The notes under the pieces are model-generated. The model ran no database searches. It was not told the origin of the DNA and saw only the letters and a list, made by a program, of their open reading frames with translations. A DNA stretch of 37,279 nt from Nitrospira sp. (lineage in GTDB: Bacteria; Nitrospirota; Nitrospiria; Nitrospirales; Nitrospiraceae): contig SWDO01000011.1 of assembly GCA_005116895.1 (NCBI GenBank), positions 1 to 37,279 on the forward strand. The letters run 5' to 3'. The translations under genes were made by a program, and so were the position numbers. Below, piece by piece: positions 13,595-23,270 of this stretch (position 1 is its first letter; each line of letters starts with the position of its first letter).

Positions 13595-14413
13595 CTACTC
13601 CGCGTACTTGGGAACCGGTATTAATTTGGATGATGGCTTGAGGGCATCAGATTGTTTATCGAACTGCTGGGAGTATGGATTCGGAATCCGTTCATGGGTA
13701 TGCCGTTGCCGGTGGGTTACCAATTGCAGGCTCTGGGTGCCGATTTCGACACGGTCGATCAAAGCCTCGCTCGTTAAGCGATCGGGAAGTCCTTGCATCG
13801 AGAATAGCTGGTAGCAGAGCGTCCAATCGAGCTGTTCTTTCCCTTGCTCTCTCACAATGAAACGGGCCTCAGATGAAGCGGGGCCTTTGCACAACAGCAC
13901 CCAAATGTTGGATCGAAAGGCGGGATTAGTCGGATCGGTCGAAGGACGAAACTCCGGAATCAAGCTAGGGAGTCGACTGATCGGCACGGCCGGGGAAAAT
14001 TCGATATCCACCAGCCGTACGGTCAGCAGTCGGTTCTCGCTGTGATCATTCGGGTCAACCGCATAGCTGAAGGAATAGCGAACATCGATACCCTCACGTG
14101 AGAAGGTGTACACATCTTCGCCGTTTTCAGGCGACACTAATTTACTGAAGTACGTCGACCAATCGGTGATTGGATAATACGTGAAGACGCGCAGGGCAGA
14201 TTTTCTGTCCCGCACGGCCTGTGGTATGCCGAGTTGTTCATGCAACTCCTTCTGAGAAAGTCCCAAGAAGCCGTCCTCAAAATAAGGGGCGGCAGTAGCT
14301 GACGGGAAGACAGTCGCAAGCAAGACAACGCTGAGAAGAAAGGTCAAGGCTCCGGCATGGAGCATGGTGCATACATACATGAAGTGGCATCGTAGCCAGG
14401 CCGCTGAATTCAT
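13595..14413 (-). CDS. hypothetical exported protein
   Basis: About 272 residues from the ATG at 14413; ATGs at 14380 and 14365 are alternatives. A longer start at 14524 would run into the divergent metH start. A hydrophobic signal (ALTFLLSVVLLATVFPSATA, cleavage before APYFED) leads to a domain with SQKELHEQLGIPQAVRDR (reminiscent of BamE-type GxPxxV repeats), a Tyr-rich RVFTYYPITDWSTYFSKL, and a C-terminal tail with many Gln/Ser/Pro. Two Cys (LLCKGP, TLCYQL) could form a disulfide. I recognise no family with certainty. It is divergent from metH. Confidence 0.62.
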   Translation of the reverse strand: MNSAAWLRCHFMYVCTMLHAGALTFLLSVVLLATVFPSATAAPYFEDGFLGLSQKELHEQLGIPQAVRDRKSALRVFTYYPITDWSTYFSKLVSPENGEDVYTFSREGIDVRYSFSYAVDPNDHSENRLLTVRLVDIEFSPAVPISRLPSLIPEFRPSTDPTNPAFRSNIWVLLCKGPASSEARFIVREQGKEQLDWTLCYQLFSMQGLPDRLTSEALIDRVEIGTQSLQLVTHRQRHTHERIPNPYSQQFDKQSDALKPSSKLIPVPKYAE

Positions 14414-14509
14414 GTCAAGGAACGGGTGTGCTTGCTCGTTTCGAAGAGGTTCCAGTATGATCGCGCACAGCCAATAGGGAAATAGCCTGGTAATTTTAAT
14501 AGGGTGACT

Positions 14510-17500
14510 ATGTCGATATCGCACGAGAGTTCCATTGCAACGCTCTTGCAGGAGCGCATTCTAATCCTCGACGGAGCGATGGGTACGATGATTCAGCAGC
14601 GAACGCTGGATGAGGCGGCCTTTCGAGGGGAACGGTTCAAGGACTGGACGAAAGACCTCAAAGGTCACAATGATCTATTGAATCTCACGCAGCCGCTCAT
14701 CATCGAAGAGATTCATCGGCAGTATTTGGAAGCGGGCGCGGACATTATTGAGACCAACACCTTTAATTCACAGAGCATCTCGCTCGCCGACTACCAGATG
14801 GCTTCTCTTGGCTATGAACTCTCCAAAGCTGGCGCAGAGTGTGCCAAGCGGGCAGTCGCGACGGTGCAGCGAGCGCAACCTGGGCGGCGGTGTTTTGTCG
14901 CTGGAGCCATCGGACCGACGACCAAGACCTCTTCGATTTCCACCGATGTGAATAATCCGGCAGCTCGAGGGGCCAACTATGAAGAGTTGGTGGGTGCCTA
15001 TGGCCAACAAGTTAGGGGTTTGCTCGACGGTGGTGCGGATCTTCTGCTCGTGGAGACGATCTTTGACACGTTGAATGCGAAGGCCGCATTCTTTGCGATC
15101 CAACAGGCGTTTGCATCCGGCGCGCGACGGGTTCCAATTATGGCGTCCGTGACGTTCATCCAGGCCGGCAGTAATCGCGGGGTGACCGGGCAGACCGTCG
15201 AAGCCTTCTGGAATTCGATTTCCCATGTGCCACTGTTGAGCGTCGGGATGAATTGTGCACTCGGCCCGAAAGAGATGCGTCCGTTGATCGAAGAATTATC
15301 ACAGATCGCGCCGATCTATATCAGCGCCCATCCCAACGCCGGCCTGCCGAATCCGTTGTTGCCGACAGGGTTTCCCGAAACGCCGGAAACCTTGGCGCCC
15401 CAATTACGCGAATGGGCTGAAAATGGGTGGCTGAATATCGTCGGCGGCTGCTGCGGGACGACTCCGGCCCATATCAAGCACATTGCCGAAGCCGTACGCG
15501 GTGTACAGCCGCATACACCCTCGAAAGTCGAGCCCTATACGCGATTGAGTGGCCTTGAAGCTGTCACCATCAGGCCCGATTCGAACTTCGTGAATATCGG
15601 TGAGCGAGCAAATGTGACCGGTTCGCCTGCCTTTGCGAAGCTGATTCTGGCCGGTGATTATGAGGCAGCGCTGTCGGTGGCGCGTCAGCAAGTCGAGGGC
15701 GGCGCGCAGATTATCGACATCAACATGGACGAGGGCATGCTCGATTCCAAGGCTGCCATGGAAAAGTTTCTTCGTCTAGTCGCGTCGGAGCCGGACATCT
15801 GCAAAGTGCCCATCATGGTGGATAGTTCCAAATGGGAGGTACTGGAGACCGGCCTGAAGAACATTCAAGGCAAGGCCGTCGTCAACAGTATCAGCTTGAA
15901 GGAAAGCGAGCAGAAATTCATCGACCAGGCAACCCTCATCCATCACTATGGTGCGGCAGTCGTCGTTATGGCGTTTGATGAGAAGGGCCAGGCTGATACG
16001 TTGGAGCGGAAGCAGGAGATCTGTGCGCGCTCGTACAAGATTCTCACGGAACAAGTCGGCTTTCCGCCGCAAGATATCATCTTCGATCCGAACATCTTGA
16101 CTGTCGCAACGGGGATTGACGAGCACAACAATTACGCGATCAATTTCATCGAGGCGACGCGCTGGATCAAACAGCATCTATCGGGTGCGAAGGTCAGCGG
16201 GGGAATCAGTAACATCTCCTTTTCCTTCCGTGGCAACAATGTGGTACGGGAAGCGATGCACGCCGCCTTCCTATACCACGCCATCAAGGCCGGGTTGGAT
16301 ATGGGCATCGTCAACGCTGGCCAGTTGGCGGTGTATGAGGAGATTCCGAAGGACTTGCTCGAGCTTGTCGAGGACGTGTTGTTTAATCGACGACCCGATG
16401 CGACCGAACGCTTGGTGAATTTTGCCGAGACGGTGAAGGCGAAGGGGAAGGCGGCTGTCAAGGACGATGAGTGGCGACAGGGGACGGTTGAGGAGCGGCT
16501 GTCCCATGCGCTGGTCAAGGGCATCACCGACTACATCGATCAGGATACGGAAGAGGCACGTCAGAAATATCCAAAGCCTCTAGAAGTAATCGAAGGCCCG
16601 CTGATGGCCGGCATGAACATCGTCGGCGACCTATTCGGATCAGGCAAGATGTTCTTGCCGCAGGTCGTCAAGAGTGCGCGCGTCATGAAGAAAGCGGTGG
16701 CCTATCTCATGCCGTATATGGAAGAAGAGAAGAAGCGGTCCGGCAATTTTCGGGCGCAGGGAAAGATCTTGCTCGCGACCGTCAAGGGAGATGTGCACGA
16801 CATCGGGAAAAACATTGTCGGCGTCGTCCTTGGTTGTAACAACTACGAAGTGATCGATCTTGGCGTGATGGTGTCCTGCGAAAAAATTCTCGCTGCTGCA
16901 CGAGAGAGCAAAGCCGACATCATCGGCCTGAGCGGCCTCATCACGCCCTCGCTCGATGAGATGGTCCATGTGGCGAAGGAAATGACGCGCGAGGGGTTCG
17001 ATGTGCCTCTCTTAATCGGCGGCGCCACGACTAGCAAGGCCCACACGGCAGTCAAGATCGCCCCCTCCTATGAACCGGGCGTGGTTCATGTGCTGGATGC
17101 CTCTCGCGCGGTGGGTGTCGTGGGAAGTTTGGTGAGCCAAACCCAGAAGGAAGGTTTCGTCCGGCAAGTCAGGGACGACTATGCGCGGATGAGACAGGCG
17201 CATCAAGATCGAGGAGCCAAGCCGCTTCTTTCCATTGCCCAAGCGCGCGCCAATCGGTTCATGTCCGACTGGGCGGGCGTTGATATTCCCGTGCCCACGG
17301 CGTTGGGCGTCCGGACGATTGCCGATCAACCGTTGGTCGAGTTGATTCCCTACATTGACTGGTCGCCCTTCTTCCATACGTGGGAACTCAGAGGTCGATA
17401 TCCGACGATCTTTGACGAACCAACCGTCGGCCCTAGGGCGAGGGAACTGTATGAGGATGCGAGACGTCTCTTGGATGAGATTGTTCATAAAAAACAGCTC

Positions 17501-18205
17501 AAAGCCAGGGGAGTTTATGGGCTCTTCCCCGCATCGAGTGTTGGGGATGATATTGAGCTCTATCAGGATACGTCTCGGAAGACGGTGCTCAACACGATCC
17601 ATCATCTGCGACAGCAATCGGAAAAGCCTGCCGGACAGCCCAATCTCGCACTGGCTGATTATGTTGCACCGAAAGAATGCGGTCGGCAGGATTACATCGG
17701 AGCGTTTGCCGTAACGACCGGCATCGAACTAGATGAACTCTGTCGGGGGTTTGATAACGACCATGATGATTACAATTCGATCATGGTCAAGGCTCTTGCG
17801 GATCGACTGGCTGAAGCCTTTGCCGAATTTCTCCATAAGCGAATCAGAGAAGAGTGGGGATATGGGAAACATGAACAGCTGACGAGTGACGATCTGATCC
17901 GTGAGAACTACCGCGGCATACGTCCGGCACCGGGATATCCGGCTTGTCCGGACCATACGGAAAAGCGACTGCTGTTTGACCTCTTGTCGGCAGAACAGAA
18001 CAGCGGCATCATCCTGACCGAAAGCTATGCCATGTTGCCAACCGCGTCAGTCAGTGGGTTCTATTTTGCCCATCCGGAGGCGAAATATTTCGCGGTGGGG
18101 AAAATCGGGAAAGATCAGGTCGAAGACTATGCCCGCCGCAAGGACATGGACCTGCGCACCGTCGAGCGCTGGCTTTCGCCGAATCTGAATTACGAGCCTG
18201 AATGA
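14510..18205 (+). CDS. metH: cobalamin-dependent methionine synthase
   Basis: 1231 residues from the ATG at 14510 (AGGG about 5 nt upstream); a GTG at 14504 is less likely. It transfers the methyl group of methyltetrahydrofolate to homocysteine. The four modules of MetH are present: the homocysteine domain with [11 protein letters not shown] near the N-terminus and the zinc thiolates in GMNCALG (about 246) and GGCCGTTP (about 311); the folate domain from about 350 ([11 protein letters not shown]); the cobalamin cap and Rossmann domain with DVHDIGKN (His about 762) and later GLSGLITPS and GGATTS; and the reactivation domain with AdoMet-binding [15 protein letters not shown] near the C-terminus. 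The length agrees with E. coli MetH (1227). I see no cobalamin riboswitch in the short upstream gap. Confidence 0.97.
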   Translation: MSISHESSIATLLQERILILDGAMGTMIQQRTLDEAAFRGERFKDWTKDLKGHNDLLNLTQPLIIEEIHRQYLEAGADIIETNTFNSQSISLADYQMASLGYELSKAGAECAKRAVATVQRAQPGRRCFVAGAIGPTTKTSSISTDVNNPAARGANYEELVGAYGQQVRGLLDGGADLLLVETIFDTLNAKAAFFAIQQAFASGARRVPIMASVTFIQAGSNRGVTGQTVEAFWNSISHVPLLSVGMNCALGPKEMRPLIEELSQIAPIYISAHPNAGLPNPLLPTGFPETPETLAPQLREWAENGWLNIVGGCCGTTPAHIKHIAEAVRGVQPHTPSKVEPYTRLSGLEAVTIRPDSNFVNIGERANVTGSPAFAKLILAGDYEAALSVARQQVEGGAQIIDINMDEGMLDSKAAMEKFLRLVASEPDICKVPIMVDSSKWEVLETGLKNIQGKAVVNSISLKESEQKFIDQATLIHHYGAAVVVMAFDEKGQADTLERKQEICARSYKILTEQVGFPPQDIIFDPNILTVATGIDEHNNYAINFIEATRWIKQHLSGAKVSGGISNISFSFRGNNVVREAMHAAFLYHAIKAGLDMGIVNAGQLAVYEEIPKDLLELVEDVLFNRRPDATERLVNFAETVKAKGKAAVKDDEWRQGTVEERLSHALVKGITDYIDQDTEEARQKYPKPLEVIEGPLMAGMNIVGDLFGSGKMFLPQVVKSARVMKKAVAYLMPYMEEEKKRSGNFRAQGKILLATVKGDVHDIGKNIVGVVLGCNNYEVIDLGVMVSCEKILAAARESKADIIGLSGLITPSLDEMVHVAKEMTREGFDVPLLIGGATTSKAHTAVKIAPSYEPGVVHVLDASRAVGVVGSLVSQTQKEGFVRQVRDDYARMRQAHQDRGAKPLLSIAQARANRFMSDWAGVDIPVPTALGVRTIADQPLVELIPYIDWSPFFHTWELRGRYPTIFDEPTVGPRARELYEDARRLLDEIVHKKQLKARGVYGLFPASSVGDDIELYQDTSRKTVLNTIHHLRQQSEKPAGQPNLALADYVAPKECGRQDYIGAFAVTTGIELDELCRGFDNDHDDYNSIMVKALADRLAEAFAEFLHKRIREEWGYGKHEQLTSDDLIRENYRGIRPAPGYPACPDHTEKRLLFDLLSAEQNSGIILTESYAMLPTASVSGFYFAHPEAKYFAVGKIGKDQVEDYARRKDMDLRTVERWLSPNLNYEPE

Positions 18206-18296
18206 TATGTGGTTGAGCCCAGTAGCCAGCGCAGGTTCTCTTCAACCATAGCTTCCTCTACAAGAACGCCTCACGAATCGAAACGAGGAGTGTCCC

Positions 18297-18386
18297 ATGC
18301 AGGCGCGTATTCTCATTGTCGATGACGACCGCCACAATGTCAGGGTGTTTACCGTACCACACCATCATTCGCACTTCAGACGATAG
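18297..18386 (+). pseudogene. truncated response-regulator start
   Basis: An ATG at 18297 with a strong ACGAGGAG upstream begins MQARILIVDDDRHNVRV, the exact opening of a CheY-like receiver domain, including the acidic pair. After 17 residues the similarity stops; the frame continues with FTVPHHHSHFRR and a TAG. The rest of the receiver (phosphoacceptor Asp, Thr, Lys) is missing. The DNA after about 18348 belongs to a different gene in another frame. This is a gene remnant, not a working regulator. Confidence 0.7.
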
Positions 18387-18573
18387 ACTCGTGAGGAGCA
18401 TTGCCTGTGATCCAGGTTGCCATGGGGTGAACTTCGGTGCCAAGAAGGGCGGCGGGTACTATGCCTATGTGACCAGCAAATTTGCCAATCGGCTGATCGT
18501 GCTGGACTACGATCCCAACAATGATGGTGACGTCAATGATGCCGTGATTGCCGGGATCGTGGTGCTGATGCAG
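18355..18573 (+). pseudogene. internal fragment of a beta-propeller (YVTN-like) exported protein
   Basis: In the frame of 18355 the sequence YHTIIRTSDDRLVRSI, then GCHGVNFGAKKGGGYYAYVTSKFANRLIVLD and a DPNNDGDVNDAVIAGIVV stretch, resembles one to one-and-a-half blades of YVTN/NHL-type beta-propeller proteins. There is no start, signal peptide or end: the fragment begins just after the response-regulator remnant and ends next to the stop of the minus-strand gene at 18575. It is about 70 residues of what should be a protein of several hundred. Family assignment is from pattern recognition only. Confidence 0.6.
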
Positions 18574-18574
18574 C

Positions 18575-19081
18575 CTACATGGCCGATTTCAGCAGATCGT
18601 CCTCGAATTCCGTCATCTTGCTGCGCAGCGCATGCACAAGCTGCAGGTACCGCTCTTCGGCCCAAGCATTGAATGACTCGGCATCTGGGAATACGAGGTC
18701 CCATGCCTTGGCCGCTTCCAGCATCAAGAGCTGCTGCGGTTTGTTGGGTCCCGGGAACAAGACAATGAGTACGGCGGAGTGTCCGGTGAGACTGATGTCG
18801 GTGAAGATGTGCAGCAGGGAGGCTGAGGGGAGCATGATTTCCCGAGAGGCGGCTTCAACAAGGGGTTGATAGAGGCGATGCAGTAACTGCGCGGTAACTT
18901 CATAAGGGTTGGCAGGGGTCAGCAGACGTGGGTTGGGCTTTTCTCCGAACAAGTTCTCTGTGAGATAGGTGGCAGCTTCCCAGGTCGGCATGGTGCCTGA
19001 GGTCACCAGGGATTCGCAGAGGTAGGCGATCCAGTTTCGATTCCGGGGACGTTTGCGAACCGCAGTTAACTTTTTCGCCAT
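18575..19081 (-). CDS. hypothetical protein
   Basis: 168 residues from the ATG at 19081; a TTG at 19090 sits too close to AAGGAA. There is no signal peptide. The N-terminus is basic (AKKLTAVRKRPRNRNW), followed by a helical and strand-containing body (HIFTDISLTGHSAVLIVLFPGP, MLEAAKAWDLVFPDAESFNAW) and a C-terminal helix (LQLVHALRSKMTEFEDDLLK). The stop lies right at the edge of the beta-propeller fragment, so the extreme C-terminus may have been altered by the rearrangement. I recognise no family. Confidence 0.6.
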   Translation of the reverse strand: MAKKLTAVRKRPRNRNWIAYLCESLVTSGTMPTWEAATYLTENLFGEKPNPRLLTPANPYEVTAQLLHRLYQPLVEAASREIMLPSASLLHIFTDISLTGHSAVLIVLFPGPNKPQQLLMLEAAKAWDLVFPDAESFNAWAEERYLQLVHALRSKMTEFEDDLLKSAM

Positions 19082-19235
19082 ACTCGTCAATTCCTTCTCT
19101 CTATGGTTCCGATGGCTGTGAGCTCATGAGCTCACCGGAATATGCGGTAGGTCAAAAAAGTATATCGGTGGTGCCACAGTCGGTCAACGGATTGCCGACA
19201 ATCGAGCAATGTGTGGGGGTTGGCTGAGGATAGAC

Positions 19236-20378
19236 TTATGGTTGGCGGAACGTGTTGGAGTGCACTCGGTCTGCGTATTGATCGTGGATGCGCAATAGAT
19301 CTTCGGTAGATGCGACAAAGACGTCGAGTAGCTCTGGGTCAAAATGTTCGCTCCGGTGCTTGAGCATGAGTTCAATCGCATGACTGACTTCAAAGGCCGG
19401 CTTGTAGACCCGCTGCGTGGTCAAGGCATCAAACGCGTCGGCAATCGCGGCAATGCGGCCTTCGATGGGAATGGCCTCGCCTTGCAACTTGCGAGGATAT
19501 CCCGTGCCGTCGAAGCGCTCATGGTGGGTGTAGGCGATGACAGCTGCGACTTTCAGCAGCTCTGCATCCGACCCGCTGAGGATTTTGTACCCGATTTCGG
19601 CGTGCTGCGCGATTACATCGAATTCCTCCTGCGTGAATTTACCGGGTTTTAGCAACACATGATCCGGGGTGCCGATTTTACCGATGTCGTGCATGGGGCT
19701 GGCTGTCCGAATCAAGTCACATCGTTCAGGCGACAGGCCGGCTTTGCGCGCGAGCATCTCACAGTAGTGGCTCATGCGTTGAATATGTTGAGCGGTGGCG
19801 CTATCGCGGAACTCCGCGGCAATGGCGAGCCGTTGAATGGTTTCCTCACGAGACAGGCGGAGCTCTTTTTCAGTACGTTCGAGCCAGTCCAACGCTTGCT
19901 GTAACGCGAGTGTTCTTGTTCGGACGACATCTTCAAGATTCTCACGATGGAGGCGGTTTTCCATCTCAAGCCGGCGGCGGCGGAGGGCATTGGCGACGTC
20001 GATGAGCACTTCATTGGATTCGAACGGCTTGACGATATATCCGAACGCGCCGCCGTCGAGTGCTGCGTTGGCCAGGACGGAGCTGTCGAGGCCTGTGACC
20101 ATGATTGCCGCTGTATGGTTCTGCTCTGAGAGAAGGCTGCGCACCAGGTCCATGCCCGATTCTCCCGGCATATTGACATCGCACAGCATCAAGGCAAAAG
20201 GTTGGTCGCTCAGCTTTTGCCGGGCCTCTCGGGCATCAGCGGCGCAGTCGACCGTATACCCATGGGATTGGAGCAAATAGGCGAGGAGGCGCCTAATCGA
20301 CTCTTCATCGTCAACCACCAGAATGTTTCGATTATCGAGCAGGGCTTGATGAGTGGTCTGGTCTAGGAGGGTTGCCAT
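19236..20378 (-). CDS. response regulator with HD-GYP domain (c-di-GMP phosphodiesterase)
   Basis: 380 residues. The receiver domain (18-135) has the acidic pocket DDE, phosphoacceptor D67 (LMLCDVNMPGESG), T95 (MVTG) and K117 (KPF). A coiled-coil linker (136-182) leads to an HD-GYP domain with all landmarks: H230-D231 (HDIGKIGTPD), HAEIGYKIL, THHERFDGTGYP (GYP 293-295) and IAAIADAFDALTTQRVYK. Such RpfG-like proteins degrade cyclic di-GMP when phosphorylated and lower biofilm or EPS formation, which fits the nearby EPS genes. No cognate histidine kinase gene adjoins it. The Shine-Dalgarno before the ATG is weak. Confidence 0.93.
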   Translation of the reverse strand: MATLLDQTTHQALLDNRNILVVDDEESIRRLLAYLLQSHGYTVDCAADAREARQKLSDQPFALMLCDVNMPGESGMDLVRSLLSEQNHTAAIMVTGLDSSVLANAALDGGAFGYIVKPFESNEVLIDVANALRRRRLEMENRLHRENLEDVVRTRTLALQQALDWLERTEKELRLSREETIQRLAIAAEFRDSATAQHIQRMSHYCEMLARKAGLSPERCDLIRTASPMHDIGKIGTPDHVLLKPGKFTQEEFDVIAQHAEIGYKILSGSDAELLKVAAVIAYTHHERFDGTGYPRKLQGEAIPIEGRIAAIADAFDALTTQRVYKPAFEVSHAIELMLKHRSEHFDPELLDVFVASTEDLLRIHDQYADRVHSNTFRQP

Positions 20379-20764
20379 GAGTCGGGTATTCTTCAGGTCG
20401 TCTGGGTCGAGGATTGTGTCGTTTCTTCTTTATCTGCTTATTGGGAGTATAACCTGAGTGATGCAGGAACCTCACAGAGTTCTGCACTTTGTGTGCCATC
20501 GCATTCTCCCCGTGTTTTGGACTGTCAGCTAGTCTTCATATCGTGGTTTCGCGGGAGCGAAAGTTTAAATCCTCTCACCTGGAGCGGTCCTCAGAGTTAG
20601 CTGCTGCGATCAGGATCAGATATCAGTGCTGGCGTTGGTGGGCTATATGCCCGTGGAATGTACGGAATTCGCCAAACGCGGGAGGCGGGATTTGTACAAA
20701 CTAGGAGACGTAGGGAGAATCTGACCTCTTACTACCGCTGGCGATGCTTGGACGGCTGATCGGT
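20379..20764. other. intergenic region between the divergent HD-GYP and rph genes
   Basis: About 385 bp lie here before the rph promoter. I see no confident gene. One forward frame ends with about 25 residues (MPVECTEFAKRGRRDLYKLG) before a TGA near 20723 and could be a decayed gene tail, but the evidence is thin. Confidence 0.35.
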
Positions 20765-20793
20765 TTGCGATTTCTTAGGGCCTTCACTATAAT
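20765..20793 (+). promoter_or_regulatory. sigma-70-type promoter of rph
   Basis: TTGCGA at 20765-20770 and a perfect TATAAT at 20788-20793 are separated by the optimal 17 nt. The start of transcription would fall near 20800, about 25 nt before the rph ATG. Confidence 0.7.
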
Positions 20794-20825
20794 TCGAACC
20801 TTACTCTTGAGGAAGGGGCCTACGA

Positions 20826-21569
20826 ATGAGCGCAATTTCAGGGTTGGTCCGTTTCGATGGGCGTCGCCGAGATCAGGTTCGCCCGGTGAAAGTGACCCGC
20901 AACTTTACCAAACATGCCGAAGGTGCGGTTCTGATCGAAATGGGAGACACTAAGGTTATTTGCACGGCGTCTGTTGAAGAAAAGGTGCCACCTTTTCTCA
21001 AAGGCAAGGGGACGGGATGGGTGACAGCCGAATATGCCATGTTGCCGCGTGCCACTCATGAGCGATCGCCACGAGAGGCGGTCAAGGGAAAGCAAGGTGG
21101 TCGGACTCTGGAGATTCAACGCCTCGTCGGACGTGCACTGCGGTCGGTGACAGATATGTCGAAATTGGGTGAGCGGTCCATTTGGATCGACTGTGATGTG
21201 ATCCAAGCGGATGGGGGGACCAGAACTGCATCCATCACCGGTGCCTTTATCGCTTTGGCGGATGCCTGCGCCGTGCTGAAAAAGAGAGATCTCTTAAAGA
21301 AGATTCCCCTGACTGATTACTTGGCGGCCATCAGCGTCGGAAAAGTTGGCGGAGAAGTGATGGTGGATCTGGCCTATACCGAAGATTCCATGGCGGAAGT
21401 GGATATGAACCTCGTGATGACTGGTCGTGGCCGGTATGTTGAGGTACAGGGTACGGCGGAACGTACGCCATTCGCGAAGCAAGATATGGATGAGTTTCTG
21501 AATTTCGGCTGGGAGGCCATCCAACGCTTAACCGCCATTCAGAAAGAGCTGATCGGTGCACTCGACTAA
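20826..21569 (+). CDS. rph: ribonuclease PH
   Basis: 247 residues, a normal length for the family. It is a phosphate-dependent exoribonuclease that trims the 3' ends of tRNA precursors in the cytoplasm. The sequence shows [13 protein letters not shown] at the N-terminus, [73 protein letters not shown] (phosphate-site and catalytic region) and [11 protein letters not shown]: all hallmarks of RNase PH. GAGGAAGGGG precedes the ATG. The 3' end overlaps the ITPase gene by 14 nt, a common pairing in bacteria, and a tRNA gene lies just downstream. Confidence 0.97.
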   Translation: MSAISGLVRFDGRRRDQVRPVKVTRNFTKHAEGAVLIEMGDTKVICTASVEEKVPPFLKGKGTGWVTAEYAMLPRATHERSPREAVKGKQGGRTLEIQRLVGRALRSVTDMSKLGERSIWIDCDVIQADGGTRTASITGAFIALADACAVLKKRDLLKKIPLTDYLAAISVGKVGGEVMVDLAYTEDSMAEVDMNLVMTGRGRYVEVQGTAERTPFAKQDMDEFLNFGWEAIQRLTAIQKELIGALD

Positions 21570-22182
21570 GAGCCCGATCCAAGAGATCCTCCTCGCGACC
21601 AGAAATTCTGACAAAGTCAGGGAGCTCACGGCGCTTCTTGGAGATCTTGGCATTCGCATCCGTACCCTGGCCGATTTCCCGACCGCACCGGAAGTCGAAG
21701 AAGACGGTGAAACCTGTGAAGCGAACGCACGAAAAAAGGCACGAGAGATCGCTGCTGTGACAGGCCTCCTGTCGGTTGCGGATGATACGGGGCTCGAAGT
21801 TGATGCGTTGGGTGGAAGGCCAGGCGTCTTTGCGGCCCGATATGCGGGAGAAGACGCCACCTACGAAGACAACTGTAGGAAGCTGATCAAGGAACTGGCA
21901 GGCGTGCCGCAGGCCAGGCGGACTGCCCGGTTTGTAACAGTCGCTGCCTTGGCGATGCCGGGAGGAGAGACGCGAGTAACTACTGGCACGCTTGCTGGTG
22001 TTATTGCTGAAGAGTCGGTTGGTATGCAAGGGTTTGGGTACGACCCCGTGTTCTTCGTCCCGGAGCTTGGTCGTACGTTGGCTGAATTGACGGCTGAAGA
22101 AAAAAACCGTATCAGCCATCGGGCCAAGGCATTTCGAGCAATGGCCGACATGCTTCGACCATTAGCCGCTGGAACGCTCTGA
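21556..22182 (+). CDS. rdgB: XTP/dITP diphosphohydrolase (RdgB/HAM1 family)
   Basis: 208 residues from a GTG at 21556, overlapping rph by 14 nt. It hydrolyses non-canonical purine nucleotides (dITP, XTP) to monophosphates and so protects DNA and RNA. Family motifs: [17 protein letters not shown] at the N-terminus (the usual LATxNxxKxxE), [68 protein letters not shown] and [11 protein letters not shown]. The overlap with rph suggests translational coupling. All expected nucleotide- and metal-binding residues appear intact. Confidence 0.96.
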   Translation: MHSTKSPIQEILLATRNSDKVRELTALLGDLGIRIRTLADFPTAPEVEEDGETCEANARKKAREIAAVTGLLSVADDTGLEVDALGGRPGVFAARYAGEDATYEDNCRKLIKELAGVPQARRTARFVTVAALAMPGGETRVTTGTLAGVIAEESVGMQGFGYDPVFFVPELGRTLAELTAEEKNRISHRAKAFRAMADMLRPLAAGTL

Positions 22183-22223
22183 GCCGCGTGGTGCTGGCAC
22201 ATGGTCCAATTGTAGGCGTTGCC

Positions 22224-22253
22224 TGGACACCAATCGGAACATTCCTGTATATA
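22224..22253 (+). promoter_or_regulatory. possible promoter of tRNA-Pro
   Basis: TGGACA at 22224-22229 and TATATA at 22248-22253 are spaced by 18 nt, with the tRNA gene starting about 56 nt further on. The boxes are imperfect matches to sigma-70 consensus. Confidence 0.4.
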
Positions 22254-22309
22254 AGGACCTGTAGCTGGTGGTGCTGTTGTTCTAAGTGTTGTGAAAGTGA
22301 AGAGCTTGT

Positions 22310-22726
<417 letters not shown>

Positions 22727-22816
22727 TTACTTGCGATCAGGGCCAAGCGCCCCATACATGAGGAATACCGCACCGATCACCAGCACTCCAATGTTCAACA
22801 ACATCAACATCATCAT
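22727..22816 (-). CDS. 29-residue single-TM peptide
   Basis: A tiny ORF reads MMMLMLLNIGVLVIGAVFLM followed by YGALGPDRK and TAA: one hydrophobic helix and a short charged C-terminus. The ribosome-binding site is excellent (AAAGGAGGTGA just upstream of the ATG at 22816), which is the main argument that it is translated. It follows a similar peptide gene (22863-22958) on the same strand, about 46 nt downstream of that stop. Roles of such peptides include modulating membrane complexes or kinases, or acting as toxins; none can be assigned here. Confidence 0.6.
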   Translation of the reverse strand: MMMLMLLNIGVLVIGAVFLMYGALGPDRK

Positions 22817-22862
22817 CACCTTTCACCTCCTTTCGTCGCAAGCTGTGCCATGCAAGATTGAG

Positions 22863-22958
22863 TCATGTCTTTCGCATGAGCATCGCCAACATCGTCACTG
22901 CGAAACATATCGCGCCTGAAATCGTTAACATAGTCATCTCATCACTCAGCATATTCAT
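22863..22958 (-). CDS. 31-residue single-TM peptide
   Basis: The ORF starts MNMLSDEMTMLTISGAICFA and ends VTMLAMLMRKT before TGA: an acidic N-terminal segment, one hydrophobic helix of about 20 residues and a basic end. AGAAAGGA lies about 6 nt before the ATG at 22958. It is the first of two tandem micro-ORFs downstream of the sigma-54 regulator gene on the same strand. The orientation predicted by the positive-inside rule is C-terminus inside, as for its neighbour. Function unknown. Confidence 0.5.
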   Translation of the reverse strand: MNMLSDEMTMLTISGAICFAVTMLAMLMRKT

Positions 22959-23270
22959 ACCCGTCCTTTCTGTTCTCCATCGTGATTCGTTCACATGGAG
23001 GTCGAGGTGTAGTCAATTATGAAGTCCGAGTTCCATGGAGATTGTTTCTTCATACCAAGGACCTAGCATTTCTTAGGCCACGCGTGACTGGCATTTTACG
23101 CCTGATATTTTCAGCACTTGCACAAGGAGGCCCATGCTGTGGTGGCGTGTACCTGAATCTGAATGAATTCAAGGCTGGATCAAATTAGATGCGGACGTGG
23201 GGAAACGACGGTCGCTGATGTCGTGAGAAATCGAACGACGAGCTGAAACCATTTTATGAGTATGGTTCTT
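22959..23270. other. intergenic region between the regulator gene and the micro-ORFs
   Basis: About 310 bp. A forward AAGGAGG at 23124-23130 sits before a 10-codon ORF (MLWWRVPESE), too short to support. No sigma-54 promoter match is convincing here, although the neighbouring regulator would need one at its target. Confidence 0.35.

Noticed and set aside
14414..14509. Cobalamin riboswitch upstream of metH
   Set aside because: The gap to the divergent gene is under 100 bp and shows none of the conserved boxes.
18316..18672. 118-residue gene starting at 18316
   Set aside because: Only the middle 70 residues look like a protein family (beta-propeller); the start lies inside the receiver remnant, and the C-terminal part is antisense to the gene at 18575.
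23124..23165. 10-codon ORF with AAGGAGG
   Set aside because: Spacing to the ATG is only 3 nt and the peptide is too short to support.
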